A stretch of DNA of 64,000 bases from Ralstonia wenshanensis. Its GTDB lineage: Bacteria > Pseudomonadota > Gammaproteobacteria > Burkholderiales > Burkholderiaceae. Shown piece after piece: positions 16,735 to 25,091 of this stretch. The stretch is taken from positions 930,001 through 994,000 of the forward strand of contig NZ_CP076413.1 of NCBI RefSeq assembly GCF_021173085.1, in the 5' to 3' direction. The notes beneath the pieces are model-generated. The model saw only the letters and a list, made by a program, of their open reading frames with translations, did no database searches and was not told the origin of the DNA. Every line of letters starts with the position of its first letter. The stretch's first letter is position 1. A program made the translations under genes and the position numbers.

Positions 16735-17376
16735 TTAGACCACGGGCAGCGCCAGGACTTCGCGCGCGGCGCGCCGGTCGCGCAGTTCGGCCATCCAGCG
16801 CTCGAGGTTCGGTCGCGCGGGGCGGTCCATCGGCAAGCCGAGCCAGCGGTGCGTGGCGCAGCCGCAGACGATGTCTGCCATGGTGAAGCGGCGGCCGGCC
16901 ACGTAGGGCTGCTTGGCCAGCACGGCTTCAAGAATGGCGGTACTGCGCTCGGCTGCCTGGCGCGAGCGTTCAATGCGTGCGGCGTCGCGCTGGTCTTCTG
17001 GCGTGCGCACGAGCTGCAGGAACGCATCCACCATCGACGGGCTGTATGACGTGGTCTGCCAATCCATCCAGCGGTCGGCATCGGCGCGCTCGTGGAGTTC
17101 GAGCGGGTAGAGATTGCCCGGGCCGTAGCGCGCCGAAAGATAGCGCACGATGGCGTTGGATTCCCACAGCACGAAGCGCGTATCGCCGGAATCGTTCAGG
17201 CCGTCTTCGATGACGGGGATCATGCCGTTCGGGTTCATCGCCTTGAATTCCGGCGTGTCGACGCCGCCGAAGGCGCCACCGACGTCGATGCGCTCATGGT
17301 CGAGCGACAGCTCATGCGCGCACCAGACGACCTTCTGAACGTTGACCGAAGAGAGTCTTCCCCAGATCCGCAGCAT
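16735..17376 (-). CDS. Glutathione S-transferase family protein
   Basis: At 213 residues it has the two-domain GST layout. The thioredoxin-like N-domain (1-85) includes WGRLSSVNVQKVVWCAHEL, where Ser9/Ser10 may be the glutathione-activating residue, and NPNGMIPVIEDG with the cis-Pro. WESNAIVRYLSARYG is the gamma-glutamyl-binding segment. The helical C-domain has RFTMADIVCG, the N-capping box. It would conjugate glutathione to electrophiles or act as a glutathione-dependent isomerase; the substrate is unknown. AAGGAGC precedes the ATG. It is the last gene of a co-directional run beginning with the AlaX gene and ends at a terminator. Confidence 0.88.
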   Translation of the reverse strand: MLRIWGRLSSVNVQKVVWCAHELSLDHERIDVGGAFGGVDTPEFKAMNPNGMIPVIEDGLNDSGDTRFVLWESNAIVRYLSARYGPGNLYPLELHERADADRWMDWQTTSYSPSMVDAFLQLVRTPEDQRDAARIERSRQAAERSTAILEAVLAKQPYVAGRRFTMADIVCGCATHRWLGLPMDRPARPNLERWMAELRDRRAAREVLALPVV

Positions 17377-17395
17377 CGACGACGGCTCCTTTCTT

Positions 17396-17411
17396 GAATG
17401 AATGAATGAAT
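17396..17411. repeat. Tetranucleotide repeat (GAAT)4 in the leader of the GST gene
   Basis: Four perfect GAAT units lie between the aminotransferase stop and the GST ribosome binding site, followed by GG and AATGG. It is short, but slippage would change the spacer between the two genes, not a reading frame. Confidence 0.8.
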
Positions 17412-17431
17412 GGAATGGATCGTTAGGTAAT

Positions 17432-18622
17432 TTAGGCGGCCTTGGGCGTGAGCGCAGCGATTTCTGCGCGGATCAACTCGCCCAGCACGGCGATGCCTTG
17501 CTCGATGCGCTCCGGCGCCACCGTCACGAACGCCAGCCGCAAGGTATTGCGACGCGGCGCATTGGCATAGAACGGCGCGCCCGGCACGAAGGCCACATTG
17601 CGCGCGACGGCCTTTTCCAGCAGCGCCATCGTGTCGATGCCTTCCGGCACTTCCACCCAGATGAACATGCCGCCTTCCGGTCGATTCCAGTGCACGCCGG
17701 CCGGCATATGGCGCGTGAGCGAGTCGAGCATCGCTTCGCATTGCTTGCCGTAGAGGGTTCGGATGCTCGGGATGTGCGTGTCGAGCAGCCCGGTCTTCAG
17801 CACCTCGTACGCCACGCGCTGCGTGAAGCTCGGCGTGTGCAGATCCGATGCCTGCTTGGCCTGCACGAGTTTGAAGTGGATGTGTTCGGGCGCGATGATG
17901 TAGCCCAGGCGCATGCCCGGTGCCAGGATCTTCGAGAACGAGCCCATGTAGATCACGCCGTCCGGATTGAGCGAGCGCAGCGAGGGCAAGGCGTCGCCGG
18001 TGTAGCTGAGTTCGCCGTACGGGTCGTCTTCGACGAGCAGCACGCCGAGTTCCTTCGCGCGGGCCACCAGGGCCTGGCGGCGGTCCAGCGGCAGGCGGCG
18101 GCCGGTCGGGTTCTGGAAGTTCGGGATCGTGTAGAAGAAGCGCGCGCCGGCTGCCAGTTCCGGCGTCAACGCGTCGGGCAGCAGGCCCTTGTCGTCGGTG
18201 GCGATGGACGTATAGGTCGGCTCGAACAGCGAGAACGCTTGCAGCGCGCCGAGGTACGTCGGCGTTTCGACCAGCACCTTGCTTTGCGGGTCGATGAAGA
18301 TCTTGCCGAGCAGGTCCAGCCCCTGCTGCGAGCCCGTGGTGATCAGCACGCGCGAGGCGGTGGTGCCATGACGCTGGGCAATCCATTCGCGCAGCACCGA
18401 CAGGCCTTCGGTGGGCGTGTACTGCAGCGAGGCCTGCGGGTTGTCGGCAAACATGCGGGCGCACGCCGCCTGAATCGCTTCGACCGGGAAGGTGACCGGG
18501 GCGGGCAGGCCGCCGGCGAATGAAATGACCTCAGGACGTTCGGTGATCTTGAGGATTTCCCGGATCGCCGAGCTGGTCAGTTTCTGAGCGCGGCTGGAGA
18601 AGGTGCAGGCGGTGTGGTCCAT
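17432..18622 (-). CDS. PLP-dependent aminotransferase (LysN/2-aminoadipate-type, class I fold)
   Basis: This 396-residue fold-type I enzyme begins RAQKLTSSAIREILKITERP and VISFAGGLPAPVTFPVEAI, typical of the LysN/ARO8-like group. PLP-site residues are visible: TGSQQGLDLL, NPTG at 171-174, DDPYGE (Asp200) and the Schiff-base Lys231 in GSFSKILAPGMRLGY. It transfers amino groups between 2-oxoglutarate and aromatic, branched or 2-aminoadipate-type amino acids; the true substrate is unresolved. It lies 140 bp after the RidA gene and 55 bp before GST on the same strand. RidA removes reactive enamines or imines released by PLP enzymes, so the pairing is functionally sensible. Confidence 0.87.
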   Translation of the reverse strand: MDHTACTFSSRAQKLTSSAIREILKITERPEVISFAGGLPAPVTFPVEAIQAACARMFADNPQASLQYTPTEGLSVLREWIAQRHGTTASRVLITTGSQQGLDLLGKIFIDPQSKVLVETPTYLGALQAFSLFEPTYTSIATDDKGLLPDALTPELAAGARFFYTIPNFQNPTGRRLPLDRRQALVARAKELGVLLVEDDPYGELSYTGDALPSLRSLNPDGVIYMGSFSKILAPGMRLGYIIAPEHIHFKLVQAKQASDLHTPSFTQRVAYEVLKTGLLDTHIPSIRTLYGKQCEAMLDSLTRHMPAGVHWNRPEGGMFIWVEVPEGIDTMALLEKAVARNVAFVPGAPFYANAPRRNTLRLAFVTVAPERIEQGIAVLGELIRAEIAALTPKAA

Positions 18623-18762
18623 GGTGTGGTCCTAGTGTTGCGGCGCCCACCTCGTGAGCGGGCGCCGTGGGTGGGCAAAGCGAAAAGAATAGCAGGCAAC
18701 CAGCCCATCCAACATTGGGCCGTCACCTTAGAGACTGCGGGAAAAAGCGCCGCTCAGATCGC

Positions 18763-19233
18763 TCAGGCGACTTCGGCAATCAGCTCGATCTCGACGCATG
18801 CGCCGAACGGAATCTGCGCGACACCGAAGGCGCTGCGGGCGTGCTTGCCGGCGTCGCCAAACACGTCGGCGAACAGTTCCGATGCACCGTTGGTGACCAG
18901 GTGCTGCTCGGTGAACTCCTGCGTGGAGTTGACCAGGCTCATGACCTTGACGATGCGCTTGACGCGGCTGAGGTCACCGCCCAGGTGCGTGTTGAGCGTG
19001 GCGATCAGGTCGATGGCGATGGCGCGTGCGGCGGCCTTGCCTTGCTCGGTGGTCATGTCGGCGCCCAGCTTGCCCACCCAGGGCTTGCCGTCTTTCTTGG
19101 CGATGTGGCCGGACAGGAAAACCTGGTTGCCGGTTTGCGCGGCCATGACGTAGGCGGCAGCCGGGGCGCCGGCGGCGGGCAGTTCGATGCCGAGTTGCTT
19201 GAGCTTGGCCTGAGCGTCGTGCGAGGCGGTCAT
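18763..19233 (-). CDS. RidA/YjgF-family protein, imine/enamine deaminase
   Basis: At 156 residues it is one of the longer Rid subfamilies, with an N-terminal extension (KLKQLGIELP) before the core. The core has VFLSGHIAKKDGKPWVGKLG and ends HARSAFGVAQIPFGACVEIE. Arg133 in that block matches the arginine that binds the carboxylate of 2-aminoacrylate and other imines in active RidA proteins. The protein should form a trimer in the cytoplasm and hydrolyse reactive enamines or imines from PLP enzymes to ketoacids and ammonia. It sits between an EamA exporter gene and an aminotransferase gene on the same strand. Activity in this longer subgroup is less well established. Confidence 0.85.
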   Translation of the reverse strand: MTASHDAQAKLKQLGIELPAAGAPAAAYVMAAQTGNQVFLSGHIAKKDGKPWVGKLGADMTTEQGKAAARAIAIDLIATLNTHLGGDLSRVKRIVKVMSLVNSTQEFTEQHLVTNGASELFADVFGDAGKHARSAFGVAQIPFGACVEIELIAEVA

Positions 19234-19278
19234 GAAGACTCCTTGGTAAGTGCGGTCAACAAAAGAGGGAAGACGTTG

Positions 19279-20217
19279 CTATCGGCGTACCGACGTGCGC
19301 CGGCCGATGCCGACCACGGCAATCACCGCCAGCGCAAACAGCACGGTGGGCGTGTCGAGCGATTCGCCCAGCAGCAGCCAGCCGCCAATCAACGTCATGA
19401 AAGGTTGCAGCAATTGTATCTGGCCGACCCGCGCAACACCGCCCGCTGCCAGGCCGGAATACCAGAACAGGAAGCCGATGAACATGGAAAAGGCCGATAC
19501 ATAAGCCAGCCCCATCCAGGCCCGGGACGACGCATGCGCCAGCGCCTCGGCCTGATGTGTGGACGGCAGCCATGCCAGCGCGCCTACGAGCGGCAGCAGT
19601 ACGGGCAGGGAGACGACCAGCGCCCAGGCAATCGTCTGCGTGCCGCCCAGATCGCGTGCGAGCCTGCCGCCGGTCGCATAGCCGAGGGCGCCCGTCACCA
19701 TGGCGGCGAAGAGGAGCCAATCGGCGCGGTGCAGGGCGCCCGCACCTTGCAGCAGCGCAAATGAAACAACGAGCACGCTACCAATGACCGCGCACAGCCA
19801 GAACCCACTGGATGGCCGCTCGCGCCCGAACCACGCGGCAAAGATGGCTGTCGCAAGCGGCAGCAGGCCGGTGATGATGGCGCCATGGGCGGCCGGCACA
19901 TCGCGCATCGCCAGCGACGAGAACAGCGGAAAGCCCACCACTACACCCATCGCCGTCACTGCCAGTTGCCACCATTGATTGCCGCGCGGGCGCTTGCCGG
20001 CCGAGAATGCGCCCGTGGCGGCGAGGAGCACCAACGCCAGCACGCTCGCCAGCACCGCCCGCGCCAGCGCCACGAAGGTGGCATCCAGCTCGGCGACTGC
20101 CATGCGCGTGAACGGCAGCGTCTGGCTGAAGATGGCCACGCCGATGAAGCCGAGCAGCAGGCCGCGGCGTTCGGCGTGGTCAAGGGGTGCCACGGGCAGG
20201 GCGACGGACTTGTTCAT
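19279..20217 (-). CDS. EamA/DMT-family exporter
   Basis: This 312-residue protein has ten hydrophobic helices in two EamA repeats (about 20-155 and 165-300). The first carries PFTRMAVAELDATFVALARA, the second YVSAFSMFIGFLFWYSGLAAG and LLQPFMTLIGGWLLLGE, both typical of the drug/metabolite transporter superfamily. Family members such as RhaT-like and amino-acid exporters move small metabolites out of the cell. The ATG at 20217 is chosen over an upstream in-frame start because homology starts there and because the AlaX stop is 7 bp before it. Its neighbours (AlaX, RidA, aminotransferase, MocR) suggest an amino acid or a related amine as substrate; this is inference. Confidence 0.85.
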   Translation of the reverse strand: MNKSVALPVAPLDHAERRGLLLGFIGVAIFSQTLPFTRMAVAELDATFVALARAVLASVLALVLLAATGAFSAGKRPRGNQWWQLAVTAMGVVVGFPLFSSLAMRDVPAAHGAIITGLLPLATAIFAAWFGRERPSSGFWLCAVIGSVLVVSFALLQGAGALHRADWLLFAAMVTGALGYATGGRLARDLGGTQTIAWALVVSLPVLLPLVGALAWLPSTHQAEALAHASSRAWMGLAYVSAFSMFIGFLFWYSGLAAGGVARVGQIQLLQPFMTLIGGWLLLGESLDTPTVLFALAVIAVVGIGRRTSVRR

Positions 20218-20224
20218 GGGGGGC

Positions 20225-20944
20225 TCAATCTGCGAACGCCACGGCGACGCGTCGGTTCTGGCGGCTTTTCTTTTCGATCTTGGTGACGACCACGCGGCCG
20301 ATTTCTCCGGTGGCGCGCACATGGGTGCCGCCGCACGGTTGGCGGTCGATGCCGTCAATGTGGATGATGCGGATGGCCGAGGCGCCTGCCGGTGGCGCCG
20401 CGCCGATGGTGCGCACGAGTTCGGGCTGGGCGGCCAGTTCCTCCGGCGTGATCAGGTCGATGCGCACCGGCGTGTTGCGGCCGATGAGTTCATTCAGCTG
20501 CGTGGTGAGCGTGTCGCGGTCGAGCGTCGATTCCGGCAGGTCGAAATCGATGCGGCCGGCGTCTGGCGAGATGCCGCAGCCCGTGACGGGCACGGGAATC
20601 AGCGAACCCAGCAGGTGCAGGCACGTATGCAGCCGCATCAGCCGGTGGCGGCGGTCCCAGTCGATGGTGGCCGTGACCGGCGTGCCGGGTGCGAGCAAGG
20701 TGAGGTCCGCGCTATTGGCCGGCACATGGAGAACGGTTTGGCGATCGGCGCTGTAAACCGTGTCGGCAATCGCAATGGTTTGCCCATCTGCCCCGACCAG
20801 CGTGCCGGTGTCGCCGGCCTGGCCGCCGCTGCGGGCATAAAACACCGTGGCGTCCAGTTCAATCCCTTCCGGATGCACGGCGACGACGGTGGCGTCGCAA
20901 GCAGTGCGGTAGGCGTCTTCGTCAAAGCGTTTCAACGTTGGCAT
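20225..20944 (-). CDS. Alanyl-tRNA editing protein AlaX (AlaX-M/L type)
   Basis: This 239-residue free-standing editing domain is related to the AlaRS editing module. It contains FYARSGGQAGDTG (the GG motif region), the zinc/active-site pair His106 and His110 in RLHTCLHLL, and Cys204 and His208 in PCGGTHV. It hydrolyses Ser-tRNA(Ala), and in some homologues Gly-tRNA(Ala), in trans, protecting translation from misacylation. Residue 108 is Cys where many homologues have Ala or Ser. It is the first gene of the minus-strand set, 7 bp before the EamA exporter, and is transcribed divergently from the MocR regulator, whose probable operator lies between them. Confidence 0.88.
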   Translation of the reverse strand: MPTLKRFDEDAYRTACDATVVAVHPEGIELDATVFYARSGGQAGDTGTLVGADGQTIAIADTVYSADRQTVLHVPANSADLTLLAPGTPVTATIDWDRRHRLMRLHTCLHLLGSLIPVPVTGCGISPDAGRIDFDLPESTLDRDTLTTQLNELIGRNTPVRIDLITPEELAAQPELVRTIGAAPPAGASAIRIIHIDGIDRQPCGGTHVRATGEIGRVVVTKIEKKSRQNRRVAVAFAD

Positions 20945-21003
20945 GGCGGCAGTCTCCGATTCGCTGGGGGCGGAATTCTGACCTTGATCCTACCGAACTG
21001 CCT

Positions 21004-21046
21004 CTGTACAGTACCTGTACACTTTGTCGTGGCGCTTTCTGTACAG
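21004..21046. promoter_or_regulatory. Three CTGTAC boxes between alaX and the MocR gene (probable MocR operator)
   Basis: CTGTACAG (21004-21011), CTGTACA (21015-21021) and CTGTACAG (21039-21046) lie in the 130-bp divergent spacer. The first two starts are 11 bp apart, the second and third 24 bp apart. MocR/GntR regulators bind repeated half-sites in such divergent spacers, so autoregulation and control of the AlaX group is the natural reading. Confidence 0.65.
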
Positions 21047-21074
21047 TTTTCGGCGCGCTTGAGCCTACCCCGTC

Positions 21075-22553
21075 ATGAATCCCACCTCCCACATCATCAG
21101 CCTGGATGCCCGCCGCGCGGCCGCCCGCCCAGCGGCGGAGCAATTGCCCGACCCGATTCCTTCGGCGCAGATGACGCTGGTGGATCAGCTCACCGAATGG
21201 GCGCGGATGCGCATTGATGAGCGCGTGTTTCGGGCGGGCATGCGCATGCCGTCGATCCGGCAGCTGGCCCAGGAGAAGAGCATTTCGCGGTTCACCGTGG
21301 TGGAGGCGTACGAGCGGCTGGTGGCGCAGGGGTATCTGGAGTCGCGCCGCGGTTCGGGCTTCTACGTGAAGGAGCGTCAAGCGCTGCTGCCCGAGGAGCC
21401 GGTCGCGCCGCCGCCGACCGCCGCACGCAAGATCGACGTGACCTGGCTGCTGCGGAACATGTTCCATTCGGCCGAGCCACGCAAGGCGCCGGGTGTGGGC
21501 TTCTTGCCCAACGGGTGGCTGGACGGCGAGCTGATCGCCAACGCGCTGCGCTCGCTGGGGCGACTGAACGGCAACCAATTTCTGTCGCTGGGCACGCCAC
21601 AGGGCTTCTTGCCGCTGCGCCAGCAATTGCAAACACGGCTGGCCGAGCTGGAAATCGGTGCGCGACCCGAACAGATCGTGGTGACCTCCGGGATCACCGC
21701 TTCACTCGACCTGATTGCGCGTCAGTATGTGCAGCCGGGCGACACGGTCCTCGTGGGCGATCCGGCGTGGTTCCTGATGTTCGGCCGTTTTGCCGCGCAG
21801 GGTGCGCAGGTGATTGGTGTGCCCTATACCACCGAGGGGCCGGACTTGGTCGCGCTGGAAGGGTTGGTCCAGGCGCGTCGCCCCAAGCTGCTGGTCATCA
21901 ACTCGATCCTGCACAACCCGACCGGTACGTCGCTCTCGGCTGCCAAGGCATTCCAGCTGTTGCGGTTGGCTGAGCAGTACGGTTTTCTGATCGTTGAAGA
22001 TGACATTTATGGCGATCTTGCGCCGCCCGGCTATCAGGCGACGCGGCTGGCAAGCCTGGATCAGTTGCGCCGGGTGATTTACCTGAACAGCTTTTCCAAA
22101 ACGCTGGCGGTGAACCTGCGCGTGGGTTTCATTGCCTGCCATCCGGAACTGGCCAAGAACCTGACCGATGCCAAGCTGCTGACGGGGTTTGCTACGCCCG
22201 AGATCAACGAACGCGTGCTCTACAAGATCCTCACCGAAGGCCAATATCGCAAGCACGTTGAACGCGTGCGCGGCCGCCTGGACCGTGCGCGCGATGCCGT
22301 GCAGCGGAACCTCGAGCGCATGGGCCTGAAGTTGTTTGCGCAGCAGGGCGCGGGCATGTTCCTCTGGGCCGATACCGGGCAGGACACCAACGCCATTGCC
22401 CGCGCCGGGCACGAGCAGGGCTATGTGTTTGCGCCGGGGAGCTTGTTCTCGCCGTCGCAGATGCCGTCGACGTGGATGCGCTTCAATATCGCGACCAGCG
22501 CGGATCCGGACATGCTGCGGTTCCTGGCGGAGCAGCTCGATCGCGGGTCTTGA
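21075..22553 (+). CDS. MocR-family regulator (GntR wHTH fused to aminotransferase fold)
   Basis: This 492-residue protein has a GntR winged helix at about 35-98 (RMPSIRQLAQEKSISRFTVVEAYERL, GYLESRRGSGFYV) and a fold-type I aminotransferase domain from about 125 to the end. The latter keeps NPTG, a DDIYGDL motif and the PLP lysine in NSFSKTLAVNLRVGF. MocR proteins use PLP or an amino acid-PLP adduct as effector, e.g. GabR and PdxR. The divergent alaX-eamA-ridA set and the CTGTAC boxes upstream point to local control. The last codons and stop overlap the -35 element proposed for htpG. Confidence 0.88.
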   Translation: MNPTSHIISLDARRAAARPAAEQLPDPIPSAQMTLVDQLTEWARMRIDERVFRAGMRMPSIRQLAQEKSISRFTVVEAYERLVAQGYLESRRGSGFYVKERQALLPEEPVAPPPTAARKIDVTWLLRNMFHSAEPRKAPGVGFLPNGWLDGELIANALRSLGRLNGNQFLSLGTPQGFLPLRQQLQTRLAELEIGARPEQIVVTSGITASLDLIARQYVQPGDTVLVGDPAWFLMFGRFAAQGAQVIGVPYTTEGPDLVALEGLVQARRPKLLVINSILHNPTGTSLSAAKAFQLLRLAEQYGFLIVEDDIYGDLAPPGYQATRLASLDQLRRVIYLNSFSKTLAVNLRVGFIACHPELAKNLTDAKLLTGFATPEINERVLYKILTEGQYRKHVERVRGRLDRARDAVQRNLERMGLKLFAQQGAGMFLWADTGQDTNAIARAGHEQGYVFAPGSLFSPSQMPSTWMRFNIATSADPDMLRFLAEQLDRGS

Positions 22554-22577
22554 AAACTACGCGCCACGCCCTATCTA
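22549..22577 (+). promoter_or_regulatory. Sigma-32-type heat-shock promoter of htpG
   Basis: CTTGAAAA (22549-22556) followed by CCCTATCTA (22569-22577), with 14 bp between CTTGAA and CCC, resembles the RpoH consensus CTTGAA-N13-17-CCCCATnT. It lies 70-98 bp before the htpG ATG, and its -35 box contains the stop codon of the MocR gene. Confidence 0.65.
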
Positions 22578-22646
22578 GCCTCACAAATTCATGCGGGCGC
22601 ACGCGCTAGGTGTAGCCCGCTTCTCTTTCCACTTTCCAGACTTTTT

Positions 22647-24578
22647 ATGCACACCATGAGCGCACCGCACGAGAAGATGGCTTTCCAGGCAGAAGTGAAG
22701 CAGCTTCTGCATCTGATGATCCACTCGCTGTACAGCAACAAGGAAATCTTCCTGCGGGAGCTGGTTTCCAATGCGTCGGATGCGGTGGACAAGCTGCGCT
22801 TTGAGGGCATCGCCAATCCGTCGCTGCTGGAGGGCGGCGGCGAGCTTGGCATCCGCATCGGCTTCGATGCCGCCGCGCGCACCATCACCATTGCCGACAA
22901 CGGTATCGGCATGAGCCGCGATGAAGCCATCCGCAACCTCGGCACCATCGCCCGCTCGGGCACGCGCGAGTTCTTCAGCCAACTGTCAGGCGACCAGCAG
23001 AAGGATGCCGCGCTGATCGGCCAGTTTGGCGTGGGCTTCTACTCGGCGTTTATCGTGGCCGACCGCGTGACGGTGGAATCGCGCCGCGCCGGCGTGGGCG
23101 CCGATGAAGGCGTGCGCTGGGAAAGCACGGGCGACGGCGAATTCACGGTCGACACCATCGCACGCGCCGACCGCGGCACCACCATCACGCTGCACCTGCG
23201 TGAGGGTGAGGACGATTTCCTCTCCGCCTGGCGCATCAAGTCGGTCGTGCAGAAGTACTCGGACCATATCTCCCTGCCGATCCAGATGCGCAAGGAAGCG
23301 TGGGACGAAGAGAAGAAAGCGATGGTCGCCCAGGACGAGTGGGAAACCATCAATCAGGGCAGCGCGCTGTGGGCCCGCCCGCGCGCAGACGTGACGGACG
23401 ATCAGTACATCGCGTTCTACCAGCACATCGCCCACGAAAATGGCAAGCCGCTCGCCTGGACGCACAACCGCGTGGAGGGCCGCAGCGAATACACGCAGCT
23501 GCTGTACATTCCGACCAACGCGCCGTTCGACCTGTGGGACCGCGAGCGCCGCAGCGGCCTGAAGCTTTACGTCAAGCGCGTCTTCATCATGGACGACGCC
23601 GAGCAACTGCTGCCCGGCTACCAGCGCTTCGTGAAGGGCGTGATCGATTCGGCTGACTTGCCGCTGAATGTCTCGCGCGAAATCCTGCAGGAAAGCCGCG
23701 ACGTGAAGGCCATCCGCGAGGGCTCGACCAAGCGCGTGCTGGGCATGCTCGAATCGATGGCCGAGTCGGATGATGCGGCCGAGAAGGAAAAGTACGCCAC
23801 GTTCTGGCAGAACTTCGGCCAGGTGCTCAAGGAAGGCATCGGCGAAGACCACGCCAACAAGGATCGCATTGCCAAGCTCCTGCGCTTTGCTTCCACACAC
23901 AACGAAGACAGCGCCCAGACCGTCTCGCTGGCGGATTACATCGGCCGCATGAAGGAAGGCCAGGACAAGATCTACTACGTGACCGCGGAAAACTGGACGG
24001 CCGCCAAGTCGAGCCCGCATCTGGAAATCTTCCGCAAGAAGGGCGTGGAAGTGCTGCTGCTGACCGACCGCGTGGACGAGTGGATGCTGTCGTTCCTGCA
24101 CGAGTTCGAAGAGAAGGAACTGGTGTCGGTGGCGCGCGGCGATCTCGACCTGGGCGCCTTGGAAGACGAGGCCGAGAAGGCCGAGCACGCCAAGGTGGAA
24201 GGCGAATTCAAGCCGCTGGTCGAGCGCGCCAAGGCGGTGCTGGGCGACAAGGCCAAGGACGTGCGGATCACGCATCGCCTGACCGATTCTCCGTCGTGCC
24301 TGGTAGCCGATGAAGGCGACATCAGCGGTACGCTGGCGCGTCTGCTCAAGCAGGCCGGCCAACAAGCGCCCGACAGCAAGCCCGTGCTGGAGCTGAACCC
24401 GACGCACCCGCTCGTGCGCAAGCTCGCGCTGCTGGAAACCGTGACCGGCAACGAAGCCGACCGCGCGGCGTTCGAGGATCGCATTCACGTGTTGTTCGAT
24501 CAGGCACTGCTGGCTGAAGGTGGCGCGCTGACCGACCCGGCGGCTTACGTGCAACGCGTGAACCGTCTGCTGGCCTGA
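22647..24578 (+). CDS. htpG: Chaperone HtpG (Hsp90)
   Basis: At 643 residues this is full-length bacterial Hsp90. The N-terminal GHKL ATPase (to about 230) includes [28 protein letters not shown] and [15 protein letters not shown]. The middle domain has [12 protein letters not shown] and [22 protein letters not shown], with the catalytic Arg in [15 protein letters not shown]. The C-terminal dimerisation domain follows, without a eukaryotic MEEVD. It remodels client proteins in the cytoplasm with DnaK. Two starts are possible: ATG at 22647 and an ATG three codons later; both leave the core intact. The sigma-32-like promoter upstream fits heat-shock control. A DNA glycosylase gene follows after 8 bp. 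Confidence 0.96.
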   Translation: MHTMSAPHEKMAFQAEVKQLLHLMIHSLYSNKEIFLRELVSNASDAVDKLRFEGIANPSLLEGGGELGIRIGFDAAARTITIADNGIGMSRDEAIRNLGTIARSGTREFFSQLSGDQQKDAALIGQFGVGFYSAFIVADRVTVESRRAGVGADEGVRWESTGDGEFTVDTIARADRGTTITLHLREGEDDFLSAWRIKSVVQKYSDHISLPIQMRKEAWDEEKKAMVAQDEWETINQGSALWARPRADVTDDQYIAFYQHIAHENGKPLAWTHNRVEGRSEYTQLLYIPTNAPFDLWDRERRSGLKLYVKRVFIMDDAEQLLPGYQRFVKGVIDSADLPLNVSREILQESRDVKAIREGSTKRVLGMLESMAESDDAAEKEKYATFWQNFGQVLKEGIGEDHANKDRIAKLLRFASTHNEDSAQTVSLADYIGRMKEGQDKIYYVTAENWTAAKSSPHLEIFRKKGVEVLLLTDRVDEWMLSFLHEFEEKELVSVARGDLDLGALEDEAEKAEHAKVEGEFKPLVERAKAVLGDKAKDVRITHRLTDSPSCLVADEGDISGTLARLLKQAGQQAPDSKPVLELNPTHPLVRKLALLETVTGNEADRAAFEDRIHVLFDQALLAEGGALTDPAAYVQRVNRLLA

Positions 24579-24586
24579 CGACGAGC

Positions 24587-25084
24587 GTGACGCTCAAGCG
24601 GTGCTTTCCGCCTGTGGTCGACGCGCACACGCGCGTGCTGATCCTCGGCAGCCTCCCCGGCGAAGCATCGCTTGCGCAATCACAGTACTACGCTTACAAG
24701 CACAACCAGTTCTGGCGCCTCGCCGGTGAGGTGATCGGCGAGGACTTGCCAGGCATGGAATACACCGCGCGCCTGCAAGCGCTGCTCGCGCATCGCATCG
24801 GCCTCTGGGATGTGGTGGCCGAAGCCAAGCGCGAGGGCAGCCTCGACAGCAAGATCCGCGACCATGCCGGCAACGACCTTGCCGGTCTGATTGCTTCATT
24901 ACCCGAGCTGAAAGTGATCGCCTTCAACGGCGGTACCGCCGCGCGCATCGGCATGAAGGCGTTGGGCGAGATCGGCGACCGGCACACCATCCTCAAGCTC
25001 CCTTCCAGCAGCCCGGCTTATGCGGCTGTGCCGTACGCCCAAAAGTTGTCCGCGTGGCGTGCGTTGCGTGAGTGGCTGTCGTAG
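24587..25084 (+). CDS. DNA-deoxyinosine glycosylase (UDG superfamily, family 6)
   Basis: This 165-residue protein is typical of family-6 UDG enzymes. The N-terminal motif LILGSLPGEASLAQSQYYA and YKHNQFWRLAGEV are characteristic, followed by IGLWDVVAEAKREGSLDSKI and the leucine-loop motif LPSSSPAYAA. The family excises hypoxanthine, formed by adenine deamination, from DNA, starting base-excision repair. The start is GTG at 24587, 8 bp after the htpG stop, so it may be read through from the heat-shock promoter. It converges on the PilJ_N gene with a 7-bp gap. Confidence 0.85.
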   Translation: MTLKRCFPPVVDAHTRVLILGSLPGEASLAQSQYYAYKHNQFWRLAGEVIGEDLPGMEYTARLQALLAHRIGLWDVVAEAKREGSLDSKIRDHAGNDLAGLIASLPELKVIAFNGGTAARIGMKALGEIGDRHTILKLPSSSPAYAAVPYAQKLSAWRALREWLS

Positions 25085-25091
25085 CGCTCTG

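Noticed and set aside
22986-24554. Long minus-strand ORF opposite htpG
   Set aside because: It mirrors the htpG coding frame and has no recognisable protein features.
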